The position numbers were made by a program, and so were the translations under genes. Shown piece after piece: positions 10,524 through 22,999 of a stretch of DNA of 64,000 nucleotides. Under the pieces are notes generated by a model. The model ran no database searches. It was not told the DNA's origin and saw only the letters and a list, made by a program, of their open reading frames with translations. The DNA is taken from assembly GCF_000219625.1 (NCBI RefSeq), contig NC_018218.1, forward strand, positions 930,001-994,000. Reading direction: 5' to 3'. Origin of the DNA: Zymoseptoria tritici IPO323 (lineage: Eukaryota > Ascomycota > Dothideomycetes > Mycosphaerellales > Mycosphaerellaceae). Numbering within the stretch: the first letter of the stretch is position 1; every line of letters starts with the position of its first letter.

Positions 10524-11370
10524 CTACTTATGGCCGGCAAAGCCCTTGAAGAGCGGTGGTGGAGGACCCTGAATGAATTGCTCGATGTCAATGCCTGGAT
10601 CGCCTTTGCTCAGGTATGCCTTGTATGCGGGTCTCTTGACGATCTTCTGCATGTATGATAGAAGGTTCTTGTACTCGCTCAGGTCGACGGGGCAGAACTA
10701 AGAATCATCAGTGGTGACCTTGCTCATCTACCATGATCAAACTTACCTCGCGCATGCCGGTCAGTGAGAAGATGGCCATGATGTCCGCCGCTGCATTTTC
10801 GATTCAGTACGCATCGTCGGAAGTGGCCAAAACAGCCTTACCCGAGAACTCCTCTCCTGCAAAGAACGGCACAGACCCGAGACGCTCATTCATGTATCCA
10901 AGGACCTGGTGAACCTTCGCCTGGTAGCGAGCCAGCGTCGGATTGTCCTCCTTCAGGCCCGCCATCGACAGAGCCATCACTCGACCAACAGCCGGCTGGA
11001 GAGTGCCATTTGTGACATGGTACCTACGGAAACGATCAGCTCAAAGGTCATCCGTCTCTCGTCCCAAACACACGACACACCAGTAGAGGTAATCGGCATA
11101 GTTCTTCGCACCCGGCTGTACAAGCAACTTGCCGCCAGCATGGATGTTGCAGATGTACTCCACGCACGCCTCCGTCTCTGCGAGCTTGACGCCGCCATCG
11201 TCCTCAATGACTGGAGAAGCTCCGATCGGGTGCAGGGCTTTGAGCTCTGGAGGTGAGAGGACTGGTGAGCGGTCGTACTTCTTCAGCTCGTAGGTCAAGC
11301 CGAGTTCCTCGCAGAGCCAGACTACCCGGTCGGATTGTGAGTGGCCGAGGTGGTGGACGATCAGTCCCAT
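10524..11370 (-). CDS. Glutathione S-transferase
   Basis: Exons on the minus strand, 5' to 3': 11370-11081, 11023-10842, 10790-10747 and 10697-10524 (690 nt, 229 aa). Introns are 57, 51 and 49 bp. The N-terminal thioredoxin-like domain starts MGLIVHHLGHSQSDRVVWL and contains the GASPVIED cis-Pro segment and the ETEACVEYI (E-S/T) glutathione-binding motif. The C-terminal helical domain includes VTNGTLQPAVGRVM and FFAGEEFSAADIM. It resembles fungal Ure2p/GstA-like detoxifying GSTs. The gene is divergent from the DUF3431 gene and convergent with the 2-hydroxyacid dehydrogenase. Confidence 0.93.
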
Positions 11371-11973
11371 CTTGTTGTTCTTTCTGTGTGATCGAGGTGA
11401 TTCTGTGAAGGGATTGTGGACTGAGAGCTTTATATAGCTGCGTTTCTGGTATATACTGAGAGGTCACTGAGGCCACTAGTTACATCATATGAGGTTGATC
11501 TTTCGGGTATTCCAAACCGCATTATTGCTGCAGCTCCAGCTCCAGACTCCAGAGCTCGGAAGAAGAGGGTCATTTGCCGAGGACGGACAAATCCGAGCAT
11601 TAACCGGTTGTCGGTTTCATGCAGGTGGACGCGGAATACTTCTCGTCTACTTCACTCTCCTTCCAACTTCTTTCAGTGCATTTATCCATCAAGCCACAGC
11701 CACGCATATTGGTGGATGGCTGGTGTCGACTTCTACCGGCAGAATCCATCACGATGTCGTCTGGCATCTTCAGCCCTCGATTCGACAGGGACCGGGAGAA
11801 GAAGCGCTCATGGGCCAGGCTGACCAGGACAAGTATTACTATTCGTGATTGTTCATTTCCTTCCTCTTTACGTTAGTGACTTGCTACCCGCCTACGATGG
11901 ATCTCACTGTCGTCCTCCGGCCATAACGAGCAGATCCAAGAGCTCAAGATTTGTTTGGGCAGAACCACATCAG
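11371..11973. promoter_or_regulatory. Divergent promoter region, GST and DUF3431 genes
   Basis: A gap of 603 bp lies between two genes transcribed away from each other, so both promoters must lie here. The frame of the right-hand gene stays open upstream to 11845, but its membrane-anchor start at 11974 fits better. No specific operator was recognised. Confidence 0.5.
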
Positions 11974-13008
11974 ATGGAAGCAAGATATTGGCATCGGCGG
12001 CGGGCCCGGATTACAGCGATAGCCATTGCGGCGACAATTGTACTATTGCTGTTCAGAATCGCCGATCTGATCAGCCCGAACCCATATCACGCTTACCATG
12101 ATACGCGAGACCTGCACAGTGACACGGAATTATACGTGGACCAGGTTCCACTCACCGAAAAACTTGTTGAAAAGCATGCGCTCATGCCACCGTCCTCCAA
12201 AGACGCAGGAGACGATAAGGACGGCACGGCAGATATAGCGCCGAAGGCAAACGAGACACCTGTGTTGCAGCAGCCGGCCACGAACTACAGCAAGACAATC
12301 GTGATGGGCAAGGTGTCTTCTGAAGACACAGATTGGGTAGCTACCGAGCTGCCAGACTGGGACCGAGCAATTTACGTCGTGGATCTCCCTTCCAACGCAA
12401 CATCCCCTACAGGCCTGAGAACCAAGCTGAACAAAGCCAGAGAGGCCAACCCATATCTTACATTCATCATCGAGAACTACGACAACTTGCCCGACATCGC
12501 GGTGTTCCTGCACGCGCACCGCAATGGATGGCCGGCGGCCTGGCACAACGATGCCAATGGCCACGACGCCGTGGTAATGCTGAAAGAATTACAGCTCGCT
12601 ACCGTGGAGAAGAGAGGCTACGTGAATCTTCGCTGTATTCATGACCCTGGTTGTCCACGGGAACTGGACATGAATCCTCCCGGCCCTGCGAATCAAGTCG
12701 AGGATGCATATCCGCATGTGTATGCGGAAATGTTCAATATGACTGTTGATGCGGTGCGTGAGCAGGTTCCTGAGGTCGGGAGTCCTTGTTGTGCGCAATT
12801 TGCTGTGACGAGGGCGGAAATTTTGAAGAGGCCAAAGTCGGATTATGAGTGGATTCTTGCGGTGCTGGAGCGGTCTGAACTGGAAGACTATGTCTTGGGC
12901 AGGGTCATGGAGTATACTTGGCATATCCTTTTCGGAAGGGACGCTGTGTATTGCGAGGACCACCGGGTATGCTGGCGGGAGGTTTATGGACGGCCATCGT
13001 TCTGGTGA
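11974..13008 (+). CDS. DUF3431 type II membrane protein
   Basis: 344 aa. I start at ATG 11974 because it puts a short basic stretch (YWHRRRARI) directly before a hydrophobic anchor (TAIAIAATIVLLLF), giving a type II Golgi/ER-like topology. The luminal part matches the fungal DUF3431 family (YVVDLPSN, FIIENYDNLPDIAVFLHAHR, GYVNLRC, CCAQFAVTRAEIL). Members are suspected to be glycosyltransferase-like, but no catalytic activity is established. Single exon. Confidence 0.85.
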   Translation: MEARYWHRRRARITAIAIAATIVLLLFRIADLISPNPYHAYHDTRDLHSDTELYVDQVPLTEKLVEKHALMPPSSKDAGDDKDGTADIAPKANETPVLQQPATNYSKTIVMGKVSSEDTDWVATELPDWDRAIYVVDLPSNATSPTGLRTKLNKAREANPYLTFIIENYDNLPDIAVFLHAHRNGWPAAWHNDANGHDAVVMLKELQLATVEKRGYVNLRCIHDPGCPRELDMNPPGPANQVEDAYPHVYAEMFNMTVDAVREQVPEVGSPCCAQFAVTRAEILKRPKSDYEWILAVLERSELEDYVLGRVMEYTWHILFGRDAVYCEDHRVCWREVYGRPSFW

Positions 13009-13843
13009 CTCGGAAGGCAACCCAGAGAGCAGCATGATTTCGATCCTATATCATTGAAAGTCTGTGTGAGCTGCGGGCCAGACTTCTCGGGCATGGGTCG
13101 GAAAGATCCCGCACGACTACTCCCAAGCCGCACGACTACTCCCAAGAAGCTGTAACTGTATGGTCTCTCGCCCAGTCCCTCTGCCCATCTCGACCTGGCG
13201 CTAATTCGTGATGGTCCTGGGATGCTCTATCAGAGCACGAAGTACTCGCAAATGTATCCGATTTGTTTGCTCAGTGGAACTTGGTGATAGCGATGTTTTG
13301 GCGCCACGATGTGATGAAAGTGTAGAAGAGAATCTGAGAAGTTGAAGCGCGAAGTGGAACTGTCCTCGAATTTGCACTGCCACATGCAAGACTGGTTTGT
13401 GTCTGATTCACCTGCCACCATTTTGGCGTGTGATCTGCTGATGCTCACTTCAGGATGTGAAGAGAAGGAGAGAACGTCTTGATCAACCTTACATCACACA
13501 AGAAAAGGTACTTACGGTGGCGTCCTGCCTATCGATATGATGTTAGAGCGCGAGTGGCACTGCAATTCACGAATACCTCAGAGGAGATATCAAATGGGCA
13601 TTCGAGTGAAGAAGAGAGGGAAGAGGATGTAGATTTGGTGACAACCATGAAGGGGCATTGCTGCCGGAGCTCGGACCGAAATGCTCCACGCGAGCGCTGA
13701 CGATGTCGTTTCGCGGTCAAGCAACAACGCAAGCTGGCCACTCACTTGTCTTGACATCAACACTTCTTCTTTTGTGAGGATCAACGGTCCGGTATCATGC
13801 TCTGTTGCTCATCGACAGAAGGCTTGCTTTCATCGTGCCCATC
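13009..13843. other. Intergenic, upstream of HRD3
   Basis: No supportable gene. It holds the tandem duplication at 13109-13146 and presumably the HRD3 promoter. Confidence 0.5.
13109..13146. repeat. Perfect 19-bp tandem duplication
   Basis: The unit ccgcacgactactcccaag occurs twice head to tail (13109-13127, 13128-13146) in the 3' flank of the DUF3431 gene. No further copy was seen. Confidence 0.8.
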
Positions 13844-16466
13844 ATGAAGCGACCGATACTGCCACTGCTTTTGGGTAAGCTCTGTACTGTCTGGCCACAA
13901 AGACAGACCCTCAGGCTAACGCTCTATTGTGCCAGTTCTCTGCATCTTTCTAGCCTTCACGTTCGCGCGAGACGACCTCGATCACATCACGACAGAACCT
14001 GCGAAACTGCAGGAGAGTCCTCTGTCATCAGGTACAACCCCGTTGGAACATTCGTCAGAAAACAAGGTCGAAGAGGAGGATGACAGCCATGAGGGACCAT
14101 CGGTTGCAGTCATTGAGGCTACAGCGCTGTTGCGCAAGATCAAGCCTCCGACGACGTCCAAGCTTGCAGATCTGGTGAAGAAGCCCACGGGAGTGATAGG
14201 AACGACCGTATACTATGCCAAAGAGGCATTTGTGCTCCTCTTCATGAACGCGCCAAATGCTGGCAACCTCGCGACGACTTCTGCCAACACACAACCACGG
14301 AAGCTTGGTCAACCGTTATCGAAGGCTGTCAATTTGCTCGAACAGGCTGCTACAGATGAGGAAGATCGAGATGCCATTTTCCTCCTCGCGGAGATGAACT
14401 TCCACGGCAACCATACCCACCCTGTGGATTACGACGAAGCGTTCAAACGATACAAGCAATTGGCGGACATTGATGGGAACAGCACTGCTCAGTACATGAT
14501 CGGATTCATGTATGCGACTGGGTTGGCACCCTCTGTACCCTCAAACCAAGCGAAGAGCATGCTTTATCACACATATGCTGCTGAGACCGGCAACACCCGC
14601 TCGCAGATGACTCTGGCATATCGAAATTTGGCAGGTGTGGCAGCGCCGAGGAATTGCGACGAGGCGGTTCATTGGTACAAGCAAGTTGCAGACAAGGCTG
14701 TGCTTTACTATCGTTCTGGCCCTCCCGGAGGACACAGCTTGGTTCGCGACGCCTTTAGAATCGCCGACGAGGACGGAGGTGTGTACGGCGAGGGGGCTAG
14801 CGTAGCTTCTGCGGGTCCTAATGCCAAATATGGTGGTCCGACAAGCGATGCGTACGCGAGCATAGAGGATGTTCTTGAATATCTTGAGCTGCAGTCTTCG
14901 AAAGGCGACATTAAGGCGACATTCAGCCTCGCACGACTTCACTACGACGGAGCCAAAGATCTTCCGGTCGACTTTCAACTTGCTAAGAAGTATTTCATGG
15001 ATATTGCACGGCAGTACTGGACTTCGGCGAACAAGATCAGGAAGGACGTGCCTGGAGTGACGGAGAAATACGCCTCGAAAGCTGCTGGGTACCTGGGACG
15101 CATGTTCCTGCGAGGCGAGGGCACGCAACAAAGTTTTAAGCTGGCTAAGACGTGGTTCGAGCGTGGACTGAAGAATGGAGATGCACTGTCTCAGTACAGC
15201 TTGGGATTGATGTATCTTGATGGGCTTGGCGTGGAGCAAAACACGATGAAGTCCGCAGAGTACCTCGCAGCAGCAGCGGATCAAGATCTCGCAGTCGCTC
15301 AGACGAAGCTCGGCATCTTGTTCCTCGATCAGGGTGATACCGCGACCGCAACCAAATACTTCGAACTCGCCGCACGGAATAGTCACATCGAAGCGTACTA
15401 CTATCTCGCGGAGATGGCAGAGAAAGCAATTGGACGAGATCGGTCGTGTGGCCAGGCAGCTGTGTACTACAAGATTGTCGCCGAGAAAGCAGAGCCTGTC
15501 TGGAGTTCGCTTGCGGAGGCCGTGGACGCATACGACGCCGGTGATTACCAGCGAGCTATCATTGGGTACCTCATGGCCGCAGAGCAAGGCAGTGAGAATG
15601 CGCAGGCCAACGTCGCATGGCTTCTGGACCAGACAAAACCGACATGGTCGCCTCTGTCTTGGTTCAAATCTGTGCAGCAAAATGCCACCAACACCATAGG
15701 CGACGCAGCTCTGGCGCTCATCCACTGGACACGGTCTGCCAAACAACAAAACATTGACAGCCTGGTGAAAATGGGCGACTACTACCTCAACGGCATCGGC
15801 GCGCCGGCCTCTCCCGAGCACGCTGCGGCTTGCTATCAGGCTGCTGTTAACACTCTGCAGTCCGCGCAAGCCATGTGGAATCTCGGATGGATGCACGAGA
15901 ATGGCGTTGGTATCAACCAGGACTTTCACCTTGCGAAGCGATTCTACGACCAAGCTCTTGAGACGAATCCTCGCGAAGCGTACTTCCCTGTCAAGATCAG
16001 CTTGTTCAAACTTCGCTGGCGAAGTTGGTGGAATGGCGTTACACGAGGTGGCGTACACGGCATCGAAGACGAAGACAAGGAGAAGAAGCGAAGGAGTTTC
16101 GCTGAGTGGCTGAACGACTTCCTTGAAGCAGACGCTGCGTATTACGACCAGTACGAAGCTGACGATTGGGAAGACGATCACATGCCTGGCGGAGATGCAT
16201 ACTATGACGATCTGGAATTTGAGGACGGTGTGCTGGAGACATTACTGATCGGCGGCTTGATCGCCACGCTGGGTTTCCTGTTTTATTACCGAGGGCGCCA
16301 ACAGCGTCAATTGGAGAATGGGCGTTGGGTTGACCAGCAACAGCAGCCAGGCAATGCAGGTGAAGAGCAGCAGCAGCAGCAAGAGGCTCAGCAGCAGGAT
16401 AGAGGCGTCTTCCCAGAGCCGGGCGATCCGGCCGTGAATGACTGGCTTGCTGGTGGCCTGCTTTGA
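13844..16466 (+). CDS. hrd3: ERAD adaptor Hrd3/SEL1L homologue
   Basis: Exons 13844-13874 and 13936-16466 (853 aa). The tiny first exon supplies a signal peptide (MKRPILPLLLVLCIFLAFTFA) across the junction. The luminal region is a string of Sel1-like repeats (for example AAGYLGRMFLRGEGTQ, SQYSLGLMYLDGLGVEQN, AMWNLGWMHENGVGINQD). A transmembrane helix lies at about 776-795 (VLETLLIGGLIATLGFLFYY), followed by a short Gln-rich cytosolic tail. This order (signal, Sel1 repeats, one C-terminal membrane anchor) is that of Hrd3/SEL1L, partner of the Hrd1 ubiquitin ligase in ER-associated degradation. Its stop lies 68 bp from the stop of the convergent regulator gene. Confidence 0.92.
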
Positions 16467-16534
16467 TCGATATGTACATGAATACAACGCATCGACGCCA
16501 TTCCTTTCGATACCACATCTGAGACTGCGACTCT

Positions 16535-19134
16535 TCACTGTACAAGCCAATCTGTCCCAACACCGCCATCCACCATCGGCTGATAATCCATAAACGACTG
16601 ATACTCCGGCACAAGACCACTCCCATCGCCATTCGCACCCGCTGCGACCCCGTTGGAGTTCACATCCGGTAACCGTGGCATGTTGAAAAAGTCAAACACA
16701 TCTAGATACTCCAATTCGTTCGGCGCCGGCGTCCTCGTCCTCGGCGTGGCGCTCACCTGTTTGCTGCCGAATTGCTGTCGAGGCTGCCGACTGATGAGGA
16801 AATCAAGATCATACGCGCACCGTCTCATATCCGCCAGGATTCTGACAGTCGACGGCGTCTCTCTCACTCCATTCGCTCCGACAGGAGCCCGCTCGCTTTC
16901 GTGAAACTCGTCGATGACACGCTGTAGCAGTGTGGCGTACCGCTCTGCGACTTTCCACTGTGCGCCCATTTCGCGGAGCGTGTCGACGAGTGGGAGGAGG
17001 GAGACATTGAAAGCGTGGTCGATGGTCGAGCCGTGCACGAGGAGGAGGCGTGCGGCGACCCAGAGTGAGAAGGCGAAGGGCGGGCCGAGCTTGGTTAGCA
17101 GGCTGTTGGTACGAACGTAGGAGCAGAGCGAGCAGATGTCTTCAACGGCAGTCTGGCAGCGTTGCGCGGCGGAGTAGGAGGGGGTGAAGATTGGAGAGCG
17201 AGTGGTGGGATAGGCGGCGGAGGAGTGCAGGCGGATTACGGTGCTGGGAGATGGATGGTTAGCCTGCAAGATAAGGTGAGCATGCATGAACTCACGTATG
17301 GTATGTGATATGAAGCATGATCCAAATGCAATTGACGTTGCCTCCGTTTGGATTGAACAGGCGTGACATGTTGCCGTACTCGCTTGGAAGCCCGTGTTTC
17401 CACTGATTGAGCTTGGCGTGGAGGTGACGGTACTCCTGTTGCCATTTCTCGACGTCGGAGAGAGCGCTGATGTCGACTGGCTTCTTGAGAAAGCGATGAA
17501 TCTGGGACAGAATGCCGACAATCTCGATGTAGTAGCTGAAAGAACCCAGATTCTCGGGATGGTTCATCTCGATGAGTGTGTGCTGTTCTCCTTCCGTGGT
17601 CTGGAACCAGCGAGTCTCCACAGCTTGGTCGCGAGCGAAAAGATCGTCTCTGCAAGGCAATTTGCGATCGATCTCTTCATCTCGCAGAGCGAATTCGAAA
17701 GCGGTGGCAATGGTTGCATAACGATCGAGAAGGAAGACCATCCAGAACAGCCTTCTTCGACTTTCGTCTTCGATGAATGATTTCGGTTCGGGAAGGACGT
17801 TCGCCCGCAAAGTGTAGATCGACGGATAGAGTGGAGCAATGGATGCTGATGTAGTCTCTACCGCCAGCCCAAGCTGGACCACGCTTCTTGTGATCAAGGC
17901 AAGCAAATTCCAGCCAGGTGGACCATTTTTACATTCGAGGGCAAGAATGACAAGAGCCTGAAGTGCTTTGACAGAGCTGTTCTCCAACCCATAAAGGAGA
18001 ACTTTCTGCTTCGAAGTGGCATGATACCGTTCACGGACTGAATCGGTGAGACGAGCGTCAGAGGAGAATCGCAGAGTCGTTGCCACAATTGCGTGCAGCA
18101 ATATACGATCTGCTTCTTCCAACGCATTTGCACCGAAGAGCGAGTCCAATGTGCTTCGTCGATGGAGTATCGGACACCACGTGTTGATGTGCTTGAAGAA
18201 GAGATCTGTCAAAGCATACAACAGGTCGTACGGCGGAAAATCCTGGTCCTGCGAGACGACCTTCAAAGCAGCATCGTGAGATGGAGCAGCAATGTTCAAG
18301 CTGGGAGACTCGAGAGGCGGATTGTTTGGCGTATAGAGTTCCGCGGTAGAGGCACTCGGCAAGTGTATGGATTGTTGCGAGGCGTGACTCTGGTGCCGCT
18401 CTCGATTGACGTCGTCCGACTGGGACGTGTATCGATTTTGATATACTGGGCCGGCGGAATGGTATGCTTCGGGAGTCTGGATGAACGTTGCTGCCTGCGT
18501 CATCGGAGCATTCTGGACATGGCTATGTTGGCCATGTTGGCTGACTGGAGATGCGGTCGCTTGAAATCCAGGCAGATGGCTAGCAAGTTGCTGTAGAACC
18601 TGTTGCTGGCTGCTCAGGACATCTTCGAGTTTGTCTTGGAACGATCAGTATGTCTCGATGCTAGCTTCGACTATACGCCTGGATATAGTCTAAAGGCTCG
18701 CACTCACCAAGTCTAGACTCGAGTTCTCGGCCATAACCTACATACACACGAGGATCAGCTATTGCTCGAGGATGTCTCGATCGGGTTCATACCTGCTCGC
18801 AAGCCAGGTTTCTTTCTTTCCTTGTACTCGCATATTTGTTGATTTCGGACGCACCATCCACAAGATGGATGACCACGATCGCATTTCACCTACATTATAA
18901 TCTATCAGCAAGGGTTTTTGCATGTGAACGCGACGTGGGTCATTCGTGTAACCATACCTTTCTCGTCTTGCACATCTCACAGCTCACGCTCATCGGTCGC
19001 TTCCGCTTTCTCGAGCCCTCAACGCCAACGCCAACGCCCTCGTCCTCTTCCTCACCGCTCCATCCATCATCGTCTCGCTGCTCGGTGCCGTGTCTGTGGC
19101 TCGGCGAGATGTCTTTCGGCGATGAGTCCGTCAT
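16535..19134 (-). CDS. Zn2Cys6 transcription factor with fungal_trans domain
   Basis: Exons 5' to 3': 19134-18958, 18889-18793, 18737-18708, 18634-17296 and 17243-16535 (2352 nt, 783 aa). Splicing of the first two exons rebuilds a perfect binuclear cluster with Cys at 52, 55, 62, 69, 72 and 79 (CEMCKTRKVKCDRGHPSC, then GWC and QQIC), preceded by basic RKRKRP. The large exon has the fungal-specific transcription factor domain (LTDLFFKHINTWCPILHR, DESRRRLFWMVFLLDRYA). The gene is divergent from L-rhamnonate dehydratase with only 351 bp between start codons, so it may regulate that pathway. RhaR/TRC1-like function is inference from position only. Confidence 0.9.
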
Positions 19135-19485
19135 CTTCGGGGGTCGGTGAAAAGAGGTGCGAGGATCGAGGCAGCTCGGCAGGCTTTTAACCCAGACTTA
19201 CCCCTCACCGAGGGTGGATAGCACGTTTTGGAGCGACAGTCATCTTGCTTTCGCTGCTGACACTCTTCACGTCGGTACATTGTTGCAGCGCTGGCGTACT
19301 GTCGAGCCACTGCATCACTCCATGGGAAGGTAAAATAGCAATAAAGCGTAAGTCAGTCCCTCCTCGTTGTTCAGGCCTTGTCATCACACTTTCCTCTCCC
19401 CATCGCTCTACATTGTTCAACGACCTGGAGCATAGGTTCATCTCAATTTGATCTGTATATTCACAAGCTCGACCACGACTGCAAT
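19135..19485. promoter_or_regulatory. Shared promoter, Zn2Cys6 regulator and lraC
   Basis: The 351 bp between divergent start codons must carry control sites of both genes. A pyrimidine-rich tract (tttcctctccccatcgctct, about 19388-19407) precedes the lraC leader. A defined CGG-type binding site could not be assigned with confidence. Confidence 0.5.
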
Positions 19486-20814
19486 ATGGCAGGATCACAG
19501 GAGAAAGTCAAGGCTTTCCCAAAGATCAAGGAGATCAAGACTTTCATCATCCAAGGCGTTGGCTCCGGCGGTGACTACCACAATGTCAAAGGCGGACACT
19601 GGCTGATTGACTCGAAAATCTCCACGCCCATGTCAGGATATGAAGCTTACAGAGCTTCAAGGACAAGCTGGGGCATCAATGTGCTCGGATCGTTCTGCGT
19701 GGAGATCGAAGCGAGTGACGGGACCACGGGCTTCGCTACTGGGTTCGGTGGCCCGCCAGCATGTTGGCTGGTTGCTGAGCACTTCCGGAGATTCCTCATT
19801 GGAGCTGGTATGTATACACAGTACATGCGAGTGCCAGCTTGACTGACGTTATATGCAGACCCGAGAGATACGAACCACCTCTTCGAGCAAATGTACCGAG
19901 CCTCAATGTTTTATGGCCGAAAAGGACTTCCAGTAGCAGTCATATCCGTGATCGATCTTGCAATCTGGGATCTGCTGGGCAAGATTCGGAATGAGCCAGT
20001 ATACAAGATGATCGGTGGGGCGACCCGTGAACGACTCGAGTTCTACTGCACGGGCCCAGCTCCCGGTGCTGCGAAAGAGATGGGCTTCAGCGGAGCAAAA
20101 GTGCCGTTGCCATACAGTCCCGGCGAAGGACCAGAAGGAATGAGAAAGAACGTGGAATACCTCCGAGCGAGGAGAGCAGAGGTCGGACCAGACTTTCCTC
20201 TGCGGGTAGACTGCTACATGAGTCTGAACGTCCAGTACACGATCGAGCTGGCGGAGAAGTGCAAGGATCTGAACATCGACTGGTGGGAGGAGTGCCTGTC
20301 GCCGGACGACTTTGATGGCCAGGCGTTGATCAAGCGTGCGCATCCCACGCTCAAGTTCACAACTGGCGAGCACGAGTACTCCAGATATGGTTTCCGCAAA
20401 CTCATCGAGGGCCGGAATGTGGATATTCTCCAGCCTGATGTGATGTGGGTGGGTGGTATGACTGAGCTGTTGAAGGTCAGCGCGATGGCAGCAGCGTACG
20501 ACTTGCCTGTGGTTCCCCACGCCTCTGGTCCGTACAGCTACCATTTCGTGGTCTCTCAAGCGAACAGTCCGTTCCAGGAATATCTGGCCAATTCGCCTGA
20601 TGGCAAGAGTGTGCTTCCGGTGTTTGGCAATCTGTTCATCAATGAGCCAATTCCAACAAAGGGATATCTCGACGTCTCCGTGCTGGACAAGCCAGGTTTC
20701 GGGTTGGAGCTGAATCCTTCTGCGCCGCTGATTGATGCTGCTGGCATCTTGAACCCAGCTCCAGCTAGGTCTTTGCCGCCACCGATGCAGCAGGAGGAGG
20801 ACGCAAAGGCGTGA
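19486..20814 (+). CDS. lraC: L-rhamnonate dehydratase (enolase superfamily)
   Basis: Exons 19486-19807 and 19859-20814 (425 aa; 51-bp intron with a gactgacg branch site). The sequence follows L-rhamnonate dehydratases closely: the N-terminal capping domain is followed by the barrel. Putative Mg ligands are Asp225 (RVDCYMSLN), Glu251 (WWEECLSPDDF) and Glu278/Glu280 (TTGEHEYSRYG). The catalytic His is His328 (VVPHASGPYSYHF). The enzyme dehydrates L-rhamnonate to 2-keto-3-deoxy-L-rhamnonate in the non-phosphorylated rhamnose pathway that consumes pectin-derived rhamnose. No other pathway enzyme is in the window. The divergent Zn2Cys6 gene is a natural candidate regulator. Confidence 0.92.
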
Positions 20815-22999
20815 GACTCATAGCGACTGAATAATGACCATCAATGCCAGAGTGTCATGAACTTGGGCGTCGGTGCTTCTGGAATAGGCTTTGAAAAAGA
20901 AGAATAAGTCACCGGTCCATGAGAATACATCTTCTCGCGTACACCGAGCCGTGCATGTGCCGTAGAATACCGACCAGCATCCGGCAACACCTTTTCGCAT
21001 GAACATGACGTCAAAATTCGAATGAGAAAACGAAGTCCATCCACGCATTTCCCTGAAAGGCGCTCGACGATAGTCTTCCGACGACTAACAAATATTCAAC
21101 GGCGCCGATAGACCCCGTGAGCACGCTCAAAATATTGATGATCGAAGTTGTCATCGTAAGGCTGAGGCGCATTGAAGGTTTGGCGGACTTTTGGCCCCAA
21201 TATTCGACATCTGGCGATCCCACGCAGGATCAGCCTCGAATGCCTCGATCGCAGCCACCTCACGGCTTCATCGAGATCGTCATCTCTCAGCTCCTCTTCA
21301 CACATCACGCTCACTCGCTGCGTGCGGCTGATGCTTCATCCTCGTGATGAAGATGTGTACGTACGGAGATCGACTCCTGTCAAAGATGCCCGCGTCGTGA
21401 CGGTTGCCTCGCGGTAATCGGCGGCCCACGGACACGACTCTCCGAACCTCGACCGCGTCTCTCTGCGCTCACGCCATGCCACGATCTGCCGAGACTTCTC
21501 AAGATTCTCAACCGACGACGTGCCCTGCAAAAGCTGAGATGAGACGGCCCATCTGCCGAAGCCATCCGCATCGTAAGATGTAGCTGACAGAACCTAAACT
21601 CCTCACATGGCCGGAGAATAAAAAAGAAAGCCGCCACGATCGGGGCGTTCGACCAATGCTGCTTTGAGCAGACTTCTCAGCCTAATGATGAGCGTGGCTT
21701 CGATGTATCGACGACTACGGCTACGGGAACCAGGCTGAGAGGCCTGATCATCCCCTCATGCTGTGCCCTGCATTATCCCTTCTCTTTCCTCAATCAGCCC
21801 TCTCTCCTCTCATTTATCCTATCAAGCGACCCAAGCACCTCTCATATCTCCTCTTCAACCTCATGACTCCTCCCGATGTGCATTCAAATCGTGGAAAGAT
21901 ACGCAGTATGCCGTTGTCTCTATCACCGCCATGCCATCGATCCCTGCGCAGCAAGAAATCAACGAGGACATGTCGTACAAGAGAGGATCATTCTCGTGGG
22001 GTATACTTGTGGATTACACGCAAGGCGACAGTCGCAGCCCAGAGCGGTTCCTGACGCAAGCCAGGCCAACGAAAGACGAGGACACACTCAGAAGCGACGG
22101 AGTGTTTGACGACAAATGCAGTGGGATTGAACGCATTTGCACTGAATTCGCGTGGGCTGATGCCTTTTGAAGCATAGGCATATGACGCCCACGGAGGCGT
22201 TGTCTGATTCTTCACCAGCCAGCTGCATTGGAGTGTCTCTAGCACACGAGGACGCGCTCCCGGACACACTGAGGAAAGACGCACGACAAGCATCACGAGT
22301 GCAGCATTCTGGACTAGTCAGTCGACTTCGGATCACGCCTACAACATGGGCTCTAGTCCTTCCGATGCGCCAAAGCTTTGGAGCTCAACATTTCCGAGAC
22401 GACGGTGAGAGTAACGACAGAGAGCAGGATGATCAGACAGTTGATTCTTAACTATGGCAAGAAGGCGTTCGAAAGCTGGCCTTCATTGCTCCATCAATCC
22501 GCCCATCGCCACAACATCTCCGGATCTACCACTCACGAGCAAGTATTGCAAGTTTCGCAAGCAGCGCCGGTTCGGGCTCCATCTCCGTCTCCAAAAGTCC
22601 CGAATCCATAGTCGACCAAACCGCGATCGACCTTTTCCTCTCCTCTGGTTCGCCGCCGGTCGTTGCGCCGTGCTGCAACGTGCGGGAACAGACTTGTCGA
22701 ATTAGCAGTCGCTGTCCTTCTCAGACCGTCGTCGCGAAGCGGCGCACGAGGTCGTCGGACGGATAGCAACCGCGTGGAAGAACGACGCATCGGCATCGGC
22801 GCGGCGTCAATACAGGCCAGCTGAATCGACGGCGCGGCAACGACCTATGGTCAAGGATCCTTCCGGTGGAAACCAAAACGATCGTGAAATGGAATGGAAG
22901 AAAATATCCAGTGAATGTAAAAGGTTCACAGCTCTCCTAGCCATGGGCAGTACTGTATGCAAGAAGCTCTTGACGAGCATCCCACAGAAGTGTCGACAT
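20815..22999. other. Intergenic, about 2.2 kb between convergent genes
   Basis: The reading frames are unremarkable. A frame ending at 22170 has a run of plausible codons after an ATG near 21932, but matches nothing recognisable and has no visible splice context, so I do not call it. No repeat or RNA gene was identified. Confidence 0.45.

Noticed and set aside
14541..16181. 546-codon minus-strand frame
   Set aside because: Antisense to Hrd3, whose Sel1 repeats and membrane helix are clear on the plus strand; the antisense product has no recognisable domain.
21932..22170. About 80-codon plus-strand frame with plausible codons
   Set aside because: No recognisable family, no promoter or splice context; kept as unassigned intergenic DNA.
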